In this document: positions 53,401 through 62,017 of the stretch, in pieces | How positions within the stretch are numbered: the stretch's first letter is position 1 | Layout of the letters: every line of letters starts with the position of its first letter | NCBI GenBank assembly: GCA_950097015.1 | Contig: CATNEN010000001.1 | Coordinates: 18,294,501-18,358,500 of the forward strand | DNA: 64,000 nucleotides | Direction of reading: 5' to 3' | Source of the DNA: Macrostomum hystrix | Taxonomy: Eukaryota; Platyhelminthes; Macrostomidae | Made by a program: the position numbers and the translations under genes | The notes under the pieces: model-generated | Seen by the model: the letters and a program-made list of their open reading frames with translations, nothing else | Databases searched by the model: none | What the model was told of the DNA's origin: nothing

Positions 53401-56398
53401 AGGACTATATGAGCAGTCTTAGGAGTATGTGAGCAGTCTCAGGACTATATGAGCAGTCTCAGGACTATATGAGCAGTCTAGGCAGTATATGAGCAGTCCA
53501 TGAGTATGTGAGCAGTCTCAGGACTATATGAGCAGTCTTAGGAGTATATGATCAGTCTCAGCGGTATATGAGCACTCTCAGGACCATATGAGCAGTCTCA
53601 GGAGTATGTGAGCAGTCTCAGGACTATATGAGCAGTCTAGGCAGTATATGAGCAGTCCATGAGTATGTGAGCAGTCTCAGGACTATATTAGCAGTCTTAG
53701 GAGTATATGAGCAGTCTCAGCGGTATATGAGCACTCTCAGGACTATATGAGCAGTCTTAGGAGTATATAATCAGTCTCAGGACTATATGAGCAGTCTTAG
53801 GAGTATATGAGCAGTCTCAGCGGTATATGAGCACTCTCAGGAGTATATGTGCAGTCTCATGGTTTTATGAGTAGTGGGACGATTACATGAGCAGTCTCAG
53901 CATCAAATAAGCAGTTTTGGGACCTTTTCAGTCCAAAAATTAGATGATCGGTCTGAGAATGCTAACATTAGCTTAAACAAGGCTCGCATCGACTTCTAAA
54001 CCCGGCCCTAACAGGAGGTGGAGATCATCCGCAGGTGTCAGGACCAAATGCGCAAAATGGCTGAGAAGTCGAGAGCTCAACTCAAGTGAGTTCTCACTGA
54101 TCGCATAAGAATCAGAATCTTAATCCTACATCGTACAAAACCTGTTATCTTCTTTCCATCTCATTGCAAAACTCAAGAATCAACTGGACAGCGCTGCAAG
54201 CCTTGAACAAAGACTTGCTGAATAAGAATCAGGCGCAGGCCATAGACGATAAGATGCGTCATCTGAGCAATTTCTCTGCCGAGATCGACTTTCACCCGGG
54301 TGCTGAGACTGCCGAGAAGTGGTAAGTTGAGTTATTTTTAGTTGAGTCTTTGCACCTGTGCACTAATACTCAACATATTCGTCACAAGAGCTTTTCCTTC
54401 TTCGATTTTTTTCGCAACTGCAGCTAGACTAGCAACTGTAACTGCAGCTAGAATAGTAGTTAACTGCAACTGCAGCTAGAATAGTAACTGCAACTGCAGC
54501 TAGAATAGCAACTGCAACTGCAGCTAGAATAGTAACTGCAACTGCAGCTAGAATAGCAACTGCAGCTAGAATAGTAACTGCAACTGCAGCTAGAATAGCA
54601 ACTGCAGCTAGAATAGTAACTGCAACTGCAGCTAGAATAGCAACTGCAGCTAGAATAGTAACTGCAACTGCAGCTAGAATAGCAACTGCAGCTAGAATAG
54701 TAACTGCAACTGCAGCTAGAATAGCAACTGCAGCTAGAATAGTAACTGCAACTGCAGCTAGAATAGCAACTGCAGCTAGAATAGTAACTGCAACTGCAGC
54801 TAGAATAGTAACTGCAACTGCAGCTAGAATAGTAACTGCAACTGCAGCTAGAATAGCAACTGCAGCTAGAATAGTAACTGCAACTGCAGCTAGAATAGTA
54901 ACTGCAACTGCAGCTAGAATAGTAACTGCAACTGCAGCTAGAATAGCAACTGCAGCTAGAATAGTAACTGCAACTGCAGCTAGAATAGTAACTGCAACTG
55001 CAGCTAGAATAGTAACTGCAACTGCAGCTAGAATAGTAACTGCAACTGCAGCTAGAATAGCAACTGCAGCTAGAATAGTAACTGCAACTGCAGCTAGAAT
55101 AGTAACTGCAACTGCAGCTAGAATAGTAACTGCAACTGCAGCTAGAATAGCAACTGCAGCTAGAATAGTAACTGCAACTGCAGCTAGAATAGTAACTGCT
55201 GCGCTGTCAGCTGCACATCTGAGCCGATTGGGGCAGGTGTAATCAAGTATTAATTTTTATAATCAAGTATTAGGTAAAACTTGTAATCAAGTATTAACAA
55301 TACACCACTCTGATCTTGTCCTCCTGCCGTCCCTCCAGCGTGAGCATCCCGCACTCGTGGGCCCGGCACTCCCAGGAGAACATCGGTCGATCGCACGGCT
55401 GTCGGGCGGCCTCGGAGCGTCAGCGCCGCGGCATCGCCGACCTGCTCCGCGCCTGTGCGAACGAAATTTGGAGCCAGTTCATTGCGGTGAATGCTGCGTT
55501 CGCGACTCGCATCAAGGAGGTCACGGATGTGCGCAACGGACTGCAAGCTCAGCTGCAGGGGGTAGGAAATTCGGGTTGTCGGAACTCAATTAGACTCATT
55601 CCATTCCCAATGAAACCGCCAACAACCGCATCAGACGCTGCAGGAGATCGCGGAGGCCGAGTGCTCGGCTGCGCTGCTCAGGCAAGCCTTGGCTGAGAAG
55701 GCGGCGCCGATGAAAGTGGCACAGACACGGCTGGAGGAGCGCGTTCGACGCCAAGACGTCGAGAGCTGCAACGACCCGGCGATGACGGCGTGAGTACACT
55801 GCTCACTACAGTGAACTCACTACAGAGAGGCCTTTGAGGGCCTGTCTTCCTCCTACTCAACCTCTCTCCCTCCTACTCTACCTCTCTCCCTCCTACTCTA
55901 CCTCTCTCCCTCCTACTCTACCTCTCTCCCTCCTACTCTACCTCTCTCCCTCCTACTCTACCTCTCTCCCTCCTACTCTACCTCTCTCCCTCCTACTCTA
56001 CCTCTCTCCCTCCTACTCTACCTCCTTCCCTCCTACTCTACCTCTCTCCCTCCTACTCTACCTCTCTCCCTCCTACTCTACCTCTCTCCCTCCTACTCTA
56101 CCTCTCTCCCTCCTACTCTACCTCCTTCCCTCCTACTTCACGCAGCCTCCAGCGGGAAGTCAGCGACCTGAAGGAGTCTTTGAACTTGCTGTCGCACCGG
56201 CTGAAGTCTGTGGAGTCGGCCCTGACAAGGCTCCACAGAAACCGCACGCAACTGGAGGCGGACATTCGCGTGAAGGAGAACTCGCTGCTCATAGACGCCA
56301 GGCAGTGTATGCCGATGCGGCACGCACCGCGGGGTGCCCAGCAACTGACGTTGCAGGCAAGACGGTCGAAGCCTCAGACTATTGGCCGGTCGAACTAA
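50490..56398 (+). CDS. Tektin (tektin-3/5-like), 9 exons
   Basis: Tektins are coiled-coil filament proteins of the ciliary and sperm-flagellar doublet microtubule lumen. Exons are 50490-50713, 51803-51981, 52107-52192, 52650-52787, 54015-54085, 54178-54321, 55339-55561, 55635-55789 and 56146-56398. Every junction is GT-AG with matching phase, and the product has 490 residues. After a low-complexity head comes SSRYTNNDWANF, then KKLSERVADIEYW across a junction, and REQRMGIDLVHDEVERQL. IDDKMRHLSNFS follows, then VSIPHSWARHSQENIGRS with ANEIWSQF, TLQEIAEAE, and MKVAQTRLEERVRRQDVESC in place of the tektin signature RPNVELC. The end has LEADIRVKENSLLIDARQCM. These segments align collinearly with tektin-3 as I recall it (ANE.WNQF, RMGIDLVHDEVE). 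The signature nonapeptide is altered (RQDVESCND). Introns 1, 4, 6 and 8 each contain a different minisatellite. Confidence 0.93.
50795..51705. repeat. 33-bp minisatellite in tektin intron 1, about 27 copies
   Basis: The unit GAGATCACTCGATCATCAGG followed by GAGTGCTTGGTCT (33 bp) has CCATTA, CAGTTTATCA and TATGG variants in recurrent order, showing higher-order duplication. Both strands are open in several frames because 33 is divisible by three; these frames are not genes. Confidence 0.95.
52925..53870. repeat. 20-bp minisatellite with higher-order structure in tektin intron 4
   Basis: The unit AGCAGTCTCAGGACTATATG (20 bp) has GAGTATGTG, GGCAGTATATG, CATGAGTATGTG and CGGTATATGAGCACT variants. 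The same string of about 12 variant units recurs roughly every 250-400 bp, a higher-order repeat. The same 20-bp unit reappears at 57573. Confidence 0.95.
54430..55200. repeat. 24/18-bp minisatellite in tektin intron 6
   Basis: Units AATAGTAACTGCAACTGCAG-CTAG (24 bp) and AATAGCAACTGCAGCTAG (18 bp) alternate irregularly for about 770 bp. CTGCAG and CTGCAGCTAG give dense short palindromes. Confidence 0.95.
55845..56140. repeat. 20-bp polypyrimidine minisatellite in tektin intron 8, about 14 copies
   Basis: The unit TCTCTCCCTCCTACTCTACC is repeated almost without variation and runs directly into the acceptor TTCACGCAG of the last exon. The array therefore supplies its polypyrimidine tract. Confidence 0.95.
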
Positions 56399-56600
56399 CA
56401 AAGGAATCCCGAGTATAATGGAAGCTGAGAGCCACAAAACAGTGCGCGGTCGTTTTGTAAAACTCTTGAATCTCAAGCTTTTCGTTTTTTTAACTGGTTA
56501 TAAAATTCTATTGTGTCCTATTGAATTGATTTTGTTTGCCTAATTAGATAAATGATTAGTTAATATTGAAAGTTTATATTATTTTTCTAACAGTTTTAAA

Positions 56601-56606
56601 AATAAA
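56601..56606 (+). terminator. Polyadenylation signal AATAAA of tektin
   Basis: The first AATAAA after the tektin stop codon, 203 bp downstream, in an AT-rich 3' UTR and followed by a TGTGCTGT-type G/T-rich element. Confidence 0.6.
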
Positions 56607-56659
56607 ATTGTGACAGTGCTGTCTGACCCATGAGTAACACTCAGCAGCCCCCTATCTAT

Positions 56660-57245
56660 CTATCTGCAGAGGGGCCCGGGGCACTTGTCGCACAAGCGAC
56701 GGAGCGGCACGCCCCCAGACCGGCGAACTAGGCGCTTAAGCGCCCATCGCGCCGCCTCCCCTGAGCAGGCACCACATACAGCAGCACAGACCAGCCGGGG
56801 AGGGCAGGAGGCACCCAGAATAGGCAGCAGTGTCCCCACCCCAGCCCCACACGCACAGAGCAGACCAAGGCTGATAAGAAATCAGTCCTCAGGGGGGGCC
56901 GGGTGATGACTGATGAGTGTACACTTATCCAATCGCGCTGACGGAATTCCAGGGAGCGCGCGGCGGTGTACACCCGCCCTCCAGCCACCCCCCGCAAGGT
57001 CTCACGCCCCAGCGCCAACGCACATAACTCACACAACGCAGAACAGGCACACAGAAGGTAGGAGCGAAGCTATTATTTCAAGCTTTGATTGCACGAAATA
57101 TGGTGCACCTCCGCCGGTCGCTACTGTCCAAACCCCCCCAACAAGTCCCGAAATTAATCGTGACTTGAAGGGTGAATCGAACTAACGTCCTTTGGAGTGC
57201 GAGGCAGCGACGTTAGCCGCTGACCCCACTCGCCCCTCTCAACAG
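56660..57245 (-). mobile_element. SINE-like dispersed repeat, copy 1
   Basis: On the minus strand the element begins near 57245 with a tRNA-like head: GTGGGGTCAGCGGCTAACG as A-box region and AGTTCGATTCACCC as B box. A GC-rich body follows to about 56660. The segment from CACACAGAAGG to CCGCTGACCCCACTCGCCCC is matched in order by 60260-60462. The GC-rich body (CACACGCACAGAGC, CACCCGCC) is also partly shared. Confidence 0.65.
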
Positions 57246-57572
57246 CCCCCTGCTTAAATTGTTAGTTTTAAATGTTACTTCGACCGCTGTTGCGTAAGCG
57301 TTGAGTACTGGTTACGATTGCCCACAACTTTTAACTGAAGCAGCGACCTAGGCACCAATGTGCGTATAGTACAGCGAACTAGCCCTACCCATAGACGCCT
57401 CTTAACCATAGACGGTTGAAACCTACGACAATAATCTAGCCAGAGGCCAGAGCGTGTAGAAAAGCTTCGCCGTCTGTTTTCTAAATGTCTATGGCCAAAG
57501 TAATCGGCAGTTTAGAAATATAGATGTAGCAAGCCGTGGTATCCGCTCCAGCGGATGCATCCCGCTGGGCAG

Positions 57573-57715
57573 TCTCAGGAGTATGTGAGCAGTCTCAGGA
57601 GTATGTGAGCAGTCTCAGGAGTATGTGAGCAGTCTCAGGAGTATGTGAGCAGTCTCAGGAGTATGTGAGCAGTCTCAGGAGTATGTGAGAAGTCTCAGGA
57701 GTATGTGAGCAGTAA
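57573..57715. repeat. 20-bp minisatellite, 7 copies, same unit as tektin intron 4
   Basis: AGTCTCAGGAGTATGTGAGC is repeated seven times almost perfectly. The unit equals the GAGTATGTG variant in tektin intron 4, about 4 kb away, whereas the other arrays in the window have private units. Confidence 0.95.
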
Positions 57716-57984
57716 ATGCACGCCGTTTCTCAGCTGTAAAATGAACAATAGAGATTCAAAGCGTGCAACAACATGCTAATTTCATTGGCAAACCAAAAAC
57801 TACCCATTCAAAATGATAAAATGAATAGCAGAGACGCCAGAGGGTGTACCCCTATTTTGAAATTTATCAGCGCAGACATGAGCTCCATAGCCGAATCTAG
57901 ATTCCAGAAAACTTCTTAAAGGGGCTGTGAATGTGTTTAAATGTCATGTAATTCGATGATGATGTGTCACATCAAGTCATGGAT

Positions 57985-59058
57985 TTACGGCAGAAGCCGG
58001 AAGAAGTCGCGAATCTGCTGTTCAATCAGGGACGCGTTCGCAATGGCCACAGCCCGCACGACTCCATTTAGCGATTGGCCTCCTCCACTGAACCTACGAC
58101 CGACAGACATGACGAAGCAGGACTGCCTGGATACGTCTTGTCGATTGGTGCTACCTGGCACAATAAAGCTGCCGTTGAAGTACAAGTGAGTGGATATCAG
58201 ATAGCCAAGTCGGACAGAGACCGCGATGTCGATGAGTGAGCTGAAGCTCGCTGGCAGCTGGTTAGGGAGTGAATAGATGAGAAAATTATTAGAGTCATCG
58301 CTGCTACCCTGCTTGTTGAAATACAGTTGGTTGGCCTGACCATACTCCCACAAGTGAGGGCCAGTCTCCTGAAGGTTCGAGCAGGACACGGCTTCCATAA
58401 ACGGTTGATTTCTCGGCTGCCTCTTCAGCCTCATCAGCCACGTGAAGCTGGCCGAAGGGTCGGTCGAGACGAAGCGACTGTCGTTGAGCAGCGCGTAGGA
58501 CGAGTGTCCGTCGAACTGGGCGCCCTCCTCAGTCCACTGCAAGTTCGCACTCTCCAGTCGATAGCTGCTGCTCGAAGCACGCTCACCGCTCTGACACACC
58601 AGGTTGCTGAATCTGTTGCTCCCACCTGCCAGCCACACACCGACCAACTGAGCGTTGAGCAGCGAGGCGTCGCAGCTCGCCAACGACTTGGTGCGATACA
58701 CCGAGCACTGCTGCACCGAGCCGTCGACTGCGGCCTGATCGCTGCTGCTCGACTGGCCTCCCATCGGCCTTGCTCCACTCGCCTGCATCATGCGACACAC
58801 ATGGTGGTAGTGGAAGATCGAGCACACACCTGTCTGCTTGTTCCACTGAAGCACGAGGTCGTAAGGTGCGCTGCTCGCTTTCAACACGCAGCCGTGCAGG
58901 CTTTGCAGCGAGTTCCACCGAGTCATCGCCGAGCTGTCGTCGATGCACTGCATCATCCGGTACTGGCACCAGCGCCTGCTGCAGCTCGCAGTGGCCACCG
59001 ACACTCCCAGTAGAAGTAGCAGCAGGATACTGATGGTAACATTTAAAAAATAATTCAT
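57985..59058 (-). CDS. Secreted LamG-like protein, paralogue A
   Basis: An intronless frame of 357 residues from ATG 59058; a TATA-like CATATAAATAG lies about 25-35 bp upstream of it. The N-terminus (MNYFLNV then ISILLLLLLGVSVATA) is a clear signal peptide. A cysteine-containing region follows (SCSRRWCQYRMMQC, CVLKASS, GVCSIFHYHHVC). From about residue 150 a jelly-roll LamG/pentraxin-like domain is suggested by AQFDGHSSYALLNDSRF, SFTWLMRLKR, HLYFNGSF and GVVRAVAIANASL. N-glycosylation sequons occur (NGS, NAS, NDS). I do not recognise the family; it may be a lectin- or matrix-type secreted protein. The first two thirds are nearly identical in DNA to paralogue B (60756-61826) and the last third is clearly diverged. 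Confidence 0.75.
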   Translation of the reverse strand: MNYFLNVTISILLLLLLGVSVATASCSRRWCQYRMMQCIDDSSAMTRWNSLQSLHGCVLKASSAPYDLVLQWNKQTGVCSIFHYHHVCRMMQASGARPMGGQSSSSDQAAVDGSVQQCSVYRTKSLASCDASLLNAQLVGVWLAGGSNRFSNLVCQSGERASSSSYRLESANLQWTEEGAQFDGHSSYALLNDSRFVSTDPSASFTWLMRLKRQPRNQPFMEAVSCSNLQETGPHLWEYGQANQLYFNKQGSSDDSNNFLIYSLPNQLPASFSSLIDIAVSVRLGYLISTHLYFNGSFIVPGSTNRQDVSRQSCFVMSVGRRFSGGGQSLNGVVRAVAIANASLIEQQIRDFFRLLP

Positions 59059-60004
59059 TGTCAGGAGTTTCGTAGCCAACTATTTATATGTATTGTCAAG
59101 TCTAATCATGCGTTCTTCTCAACGGTAGAGCTTCAATATTTATATTGCTTAAATGGGAGCTTTTTGGAATAGCCATTAGACAGACAAGGCCTTGATCAAC
59201 AGATGCATATATTCTGTTTGCTGGGTTATAAGGATGGTGTTGAAAATGTCTTGGACCTTGAGAAGGACGAGGCTACGTCTGCTTCTAAGGGCCATCAGTA
59301 GAATTCACGGGAAAGACGGCATTCTTCACTAGAAGAAATGTTGGGCTTAAAAAACTTCTTGGTATTTTTCAGATCTTCAGCAGAGTGAAGAGATGACTGT
59401 TCAGACTGACAATGCGGCGAGGGCTTCACTTTCAGGAATTTTCTAGAATAATTGTATGTGGCAGCGTCGCTTCAGTTGAATGTGTAACACCTTCATGGCA
59501 TGAATTCGTCTAACACGCCGATTCTCGACTTTCGCGGTGTCTCAAGGCCCCCCAATGAGGCCCTGCAGCTCTTCATCTTTATTCAGCTTCTCTCCAGCTT
59601 CTCGAAAGTTTCCTCTCCAGACTAACATTGTTTATCACATTCAGCGCGTTGCCTTCCAACCCACAGCTGATGCCATGGTAACTGCTTTCATCTGCATTGA
59701 AAGCATTACTGTGAAACTAAGCGTCTTGTAAAATTCCACACACAAAGAGTTTCGTTACCTGTAGGCATTGGCTACTGTTCTAGATAAAGTCCTAATCTAG
59801 AGTCCCATGATCCCTTGATCAAGAGTCCTGATCTTTGGGGTGAGGGGTTACAGTTCTCTCAACTGGTTTAAGCTCGTATTACACTTAGATGGGCTCCTGA
59901 TGTTTTTTTCTGAGCTGCAGTATAAATAGTTAACTGAATGAGAACATCGATAGTAACTGATACGATTCGTTACTTTGTTGCAGTTAAAGTTCTAATCGCT
60001 CCTG
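59059..60004. other. Spacer between the two secreted paralogues
   Basis: Promoter side of paralogue A, then unique sequence with no gene. A 64-codon frame (59537-59731) has no support. Confidence 0.5.
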
Positions 60005-60470
60005 GACTCAGGCACCTCACACACAGCAGGTGAGGAAGGGGGCGGCAGCCGGAGTGCCTCTCACCCCAGGCCCGCACACGCACAGAGCTGACCAAACCAG
60101 GGGAGGACTTAGATGCCTGAAGGGTAGGGACGAGAGCACCATGCCACGCGCGCAGACGGCTGGTGGCACCCGCCGCTCAGAGCACGCATGGCTGGTGCAC
60201 ACCCGCCCCACCCCCCATACAACGCCCCACACCGGCCCAACGCACAAACACAAACTCAAACAAGCAGGCATGCAGAAGGCAGGGGTTCAGCAGGGATTTA
60301 AATTAGCTTTGGTTGCACATAATAAGGTGCATCTCCGCTAGTCACTACTTCGCAAACCTCCAACCTCGCCCCGAAATTAATCTTGACTAGGAGGGAGGAA
60401 CGAATCAGCGACCTTTGGAAAGTGAAGCAGCGACACTGGCCGCTGACCCACTCACCCCCTGTAGAAATAC
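60005..60470 (-). mobile_element. SINE-like dispersed repeat, copy 2
   Basis: The minus-strand head is GAGTGGGTCAGCGGCCAGTG, complement near 60430-60455. The interior shares GCACATAATAAGGTGCATCTCCGC and CCCGAAATTAAT with copy 1 at 56660-57245, in the same order. The B box is decayed (GATTCGTTCC). The GC-rich body has CACACGCACAGAGCTGACC and CACACCCGCC. Confidence 0.65.
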
Positions 60471-60755
60471 CACGCTATTTTTCCCGGGAACCACCACAGT
60501 GGGGTATTTCAAATTCCCACTGCCTCCTTCACAATAGCTCCCAAACCGAATGGCCGGATTTCGTGAAAGTCCACTTACATGGCCTGGCCTGTCTATGGCC
60601 TGAAGAGGCCACCGCATTTATCCAGTGTCTCCCCAACTGATGCTGGTACCTATTTTTCAACTTGATGAGTGTCTTGTTTAGGAAAACGACTTGTTGTTCC
60701 ATTGTGCTGCGCTTCGAACTCCTGACCTTTCAGAAACAAATTCGAGGCTACGCAT

Positions 60756-61826
60756 TCAAGGCGGAAGCTGCAGGAAAAAGTGACGAATCTCCTGCTTAGT
60801 CAGGGACGCATTGGCGATGGCCACAGCCCGCACGACCCCCTTCAGGCTTATGCCGTCTGCAAACCTGCGACCGACAGACATCAGAAAGCAGGTCGGCCAG
60901 TCCGAGCTCTGAGCAGTGGCATGTTCGATCTCAGCGAAACTACCATTAAAGTAGAAAAACGAGGCATTCGCGGCGCCTTGAAAAACACTGACTGCCATAT
61001 CACTCCAGCTGGCATTGTTTGCAGGCAGGCTCTGCGGCGAACGAAGGATGAAATTATTCGGATCAGCACGGCCGCTCGCCTTGTTGAAAAGCAGTCTAAT
61101 TGGCTCGACATGCTCCCAAAAATGGGGTCCAAATATCGTAAAATTCGAGCAGGACACGGCTTCCATAAACGGTTGATTTCTCGGCTGCCTCTTCAGCCTC
61201 ATCAGCCACGTGAAGCTGGCCGAAGGGTCGGTCGAGACGAAGCGACTGTCGTTGAGCAGCGCGTAGGACGAGTGTCCGTCGAACTGGGCGCCCTCCTCAG
61301 TCCACTGCAAGTTCGCACTCTCCAGTCGATAGCTGCTGCTCGAAGCACGCTCACCGCTCTGACACACCAAGTTGCTGAATCTGTTGCTCCCACCTGCCAG
61401 CCACACACCGACCAACTGAGCGTTGAGCAGCGAGGCGTCGCAGCTCGCCAACGACTTGGCGCGATACACCGAGCACTGCTGCACCGAGCCGTCGACTGCG
61501 GCCTGATCTCTGCTGCTCGACTGGCCTCCCATCGGCCTTGCTCCACTCGCCTGCATCATGCGACACACATGCTGGTAGTGGAAGATCGAGCGCACACCTG
61601 TCTGCTTGTTCCACTGAAGCACGAGGTCGTCAGGTGTGCTGCTCGCTTTCAACACGCAGCCATGCAGGCTTTGCAGCGAGTTCCACCGAGTCATCGCCGA
61701 GCTGTCGTCGATGCACTGCATCATCCGGTACTGGCACCAGCGCCTGCTGCAGCTCGCAGTGGCCACCGACGCTCCCAGTAGAAGTAGCAGTAGGAAGCTG
61801 TAGGAAAGTGTTATGCTGGGATTCAT
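60756..61826 (-). CDS. Secreted LamG-like protein, paralogue B
   Basis: An intronless frame of 356 residues from ATG 61826. The signal peptide is MNPSITLSYSFLLLLLLG then ASVATA. The mature part matches paralogue A almost residue for residue from SCSRRWCQYRMMQC to FMEAVSCSN. It then diverges (FGPHFWEHVEPIRLLFNKAS, SWSDMAVSVFQG) while keeping the fold landmarks (FYFNGSF, CFLMSVGRRF, GVVRAVAIANASL). Same strand and same single-exon structure, about 1.7 kb from paralogue A, so a tandem duplication. Role unknown. Confidence 0.75.
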   Translation of the reverse strand: MNPSITLSYSFLLLLLLGASVATASCSRRWCQYRMMQCIDDSSAMTRWNSLQSLHGCVLKASSTPDDLVLQWNKQTGVRSIFHYQHVCRMMQASGARPMGGQSSSRDQAAVDGSVQQCSVYRAKSLASCDASLLNAQLVGVWLAGGSNRFSNLVCQSGERASSSSYRLESANLQWTEEGAQFDGHSSYALLNDSRFVSTDPSASFTWLMRLKRQPRNQPFMEAVSCSNFTIFGPHFWEHVEPIRLLFNKASGRADPNNFILRSPQSLPANNASWSDMAVSVFQGAANASFFYFNGSFAEIEHATAQSSDWPTCFLMSVGRRFADGISLKGVVRAVAIANASLTKQEIRHFFLQLPP

Positions 61827-62017
61827 TATTTAATTTGGAAAAATTCTTTGTGTTTGCTCGAACATTTATAATTCTCGCCTTTCCTAGTTTGAGTTTATCA
61901 GCAGATAAGCCTCAGGTAAGATTTTATCAATGGTTTGTTTAGTGTGTTTGGTGATTGGTTTGGCAGCTGCAAAATTAATAAGCGACTTAGGAGACTGCAC
62001 ACTCGGGTGTTGAAGTA

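Noticed and set aside
56660-57245. GC-rich block considered as a coding exon
   Set aside because: Frames are short and Pro/Arg-rich, and a related copy occurs at 60005-60470 with frame-breaking changes, so it is a dispersed repeat.
60780-61781. 333-codon plus-strand frame, and the 228-codon frame at 58327-59013
   Set aside because: Both are antisense to the secreted paralogues, which have a signal peptide and fold landmarks. The His/Arg/Val-rich composition is typical of reverse frames.
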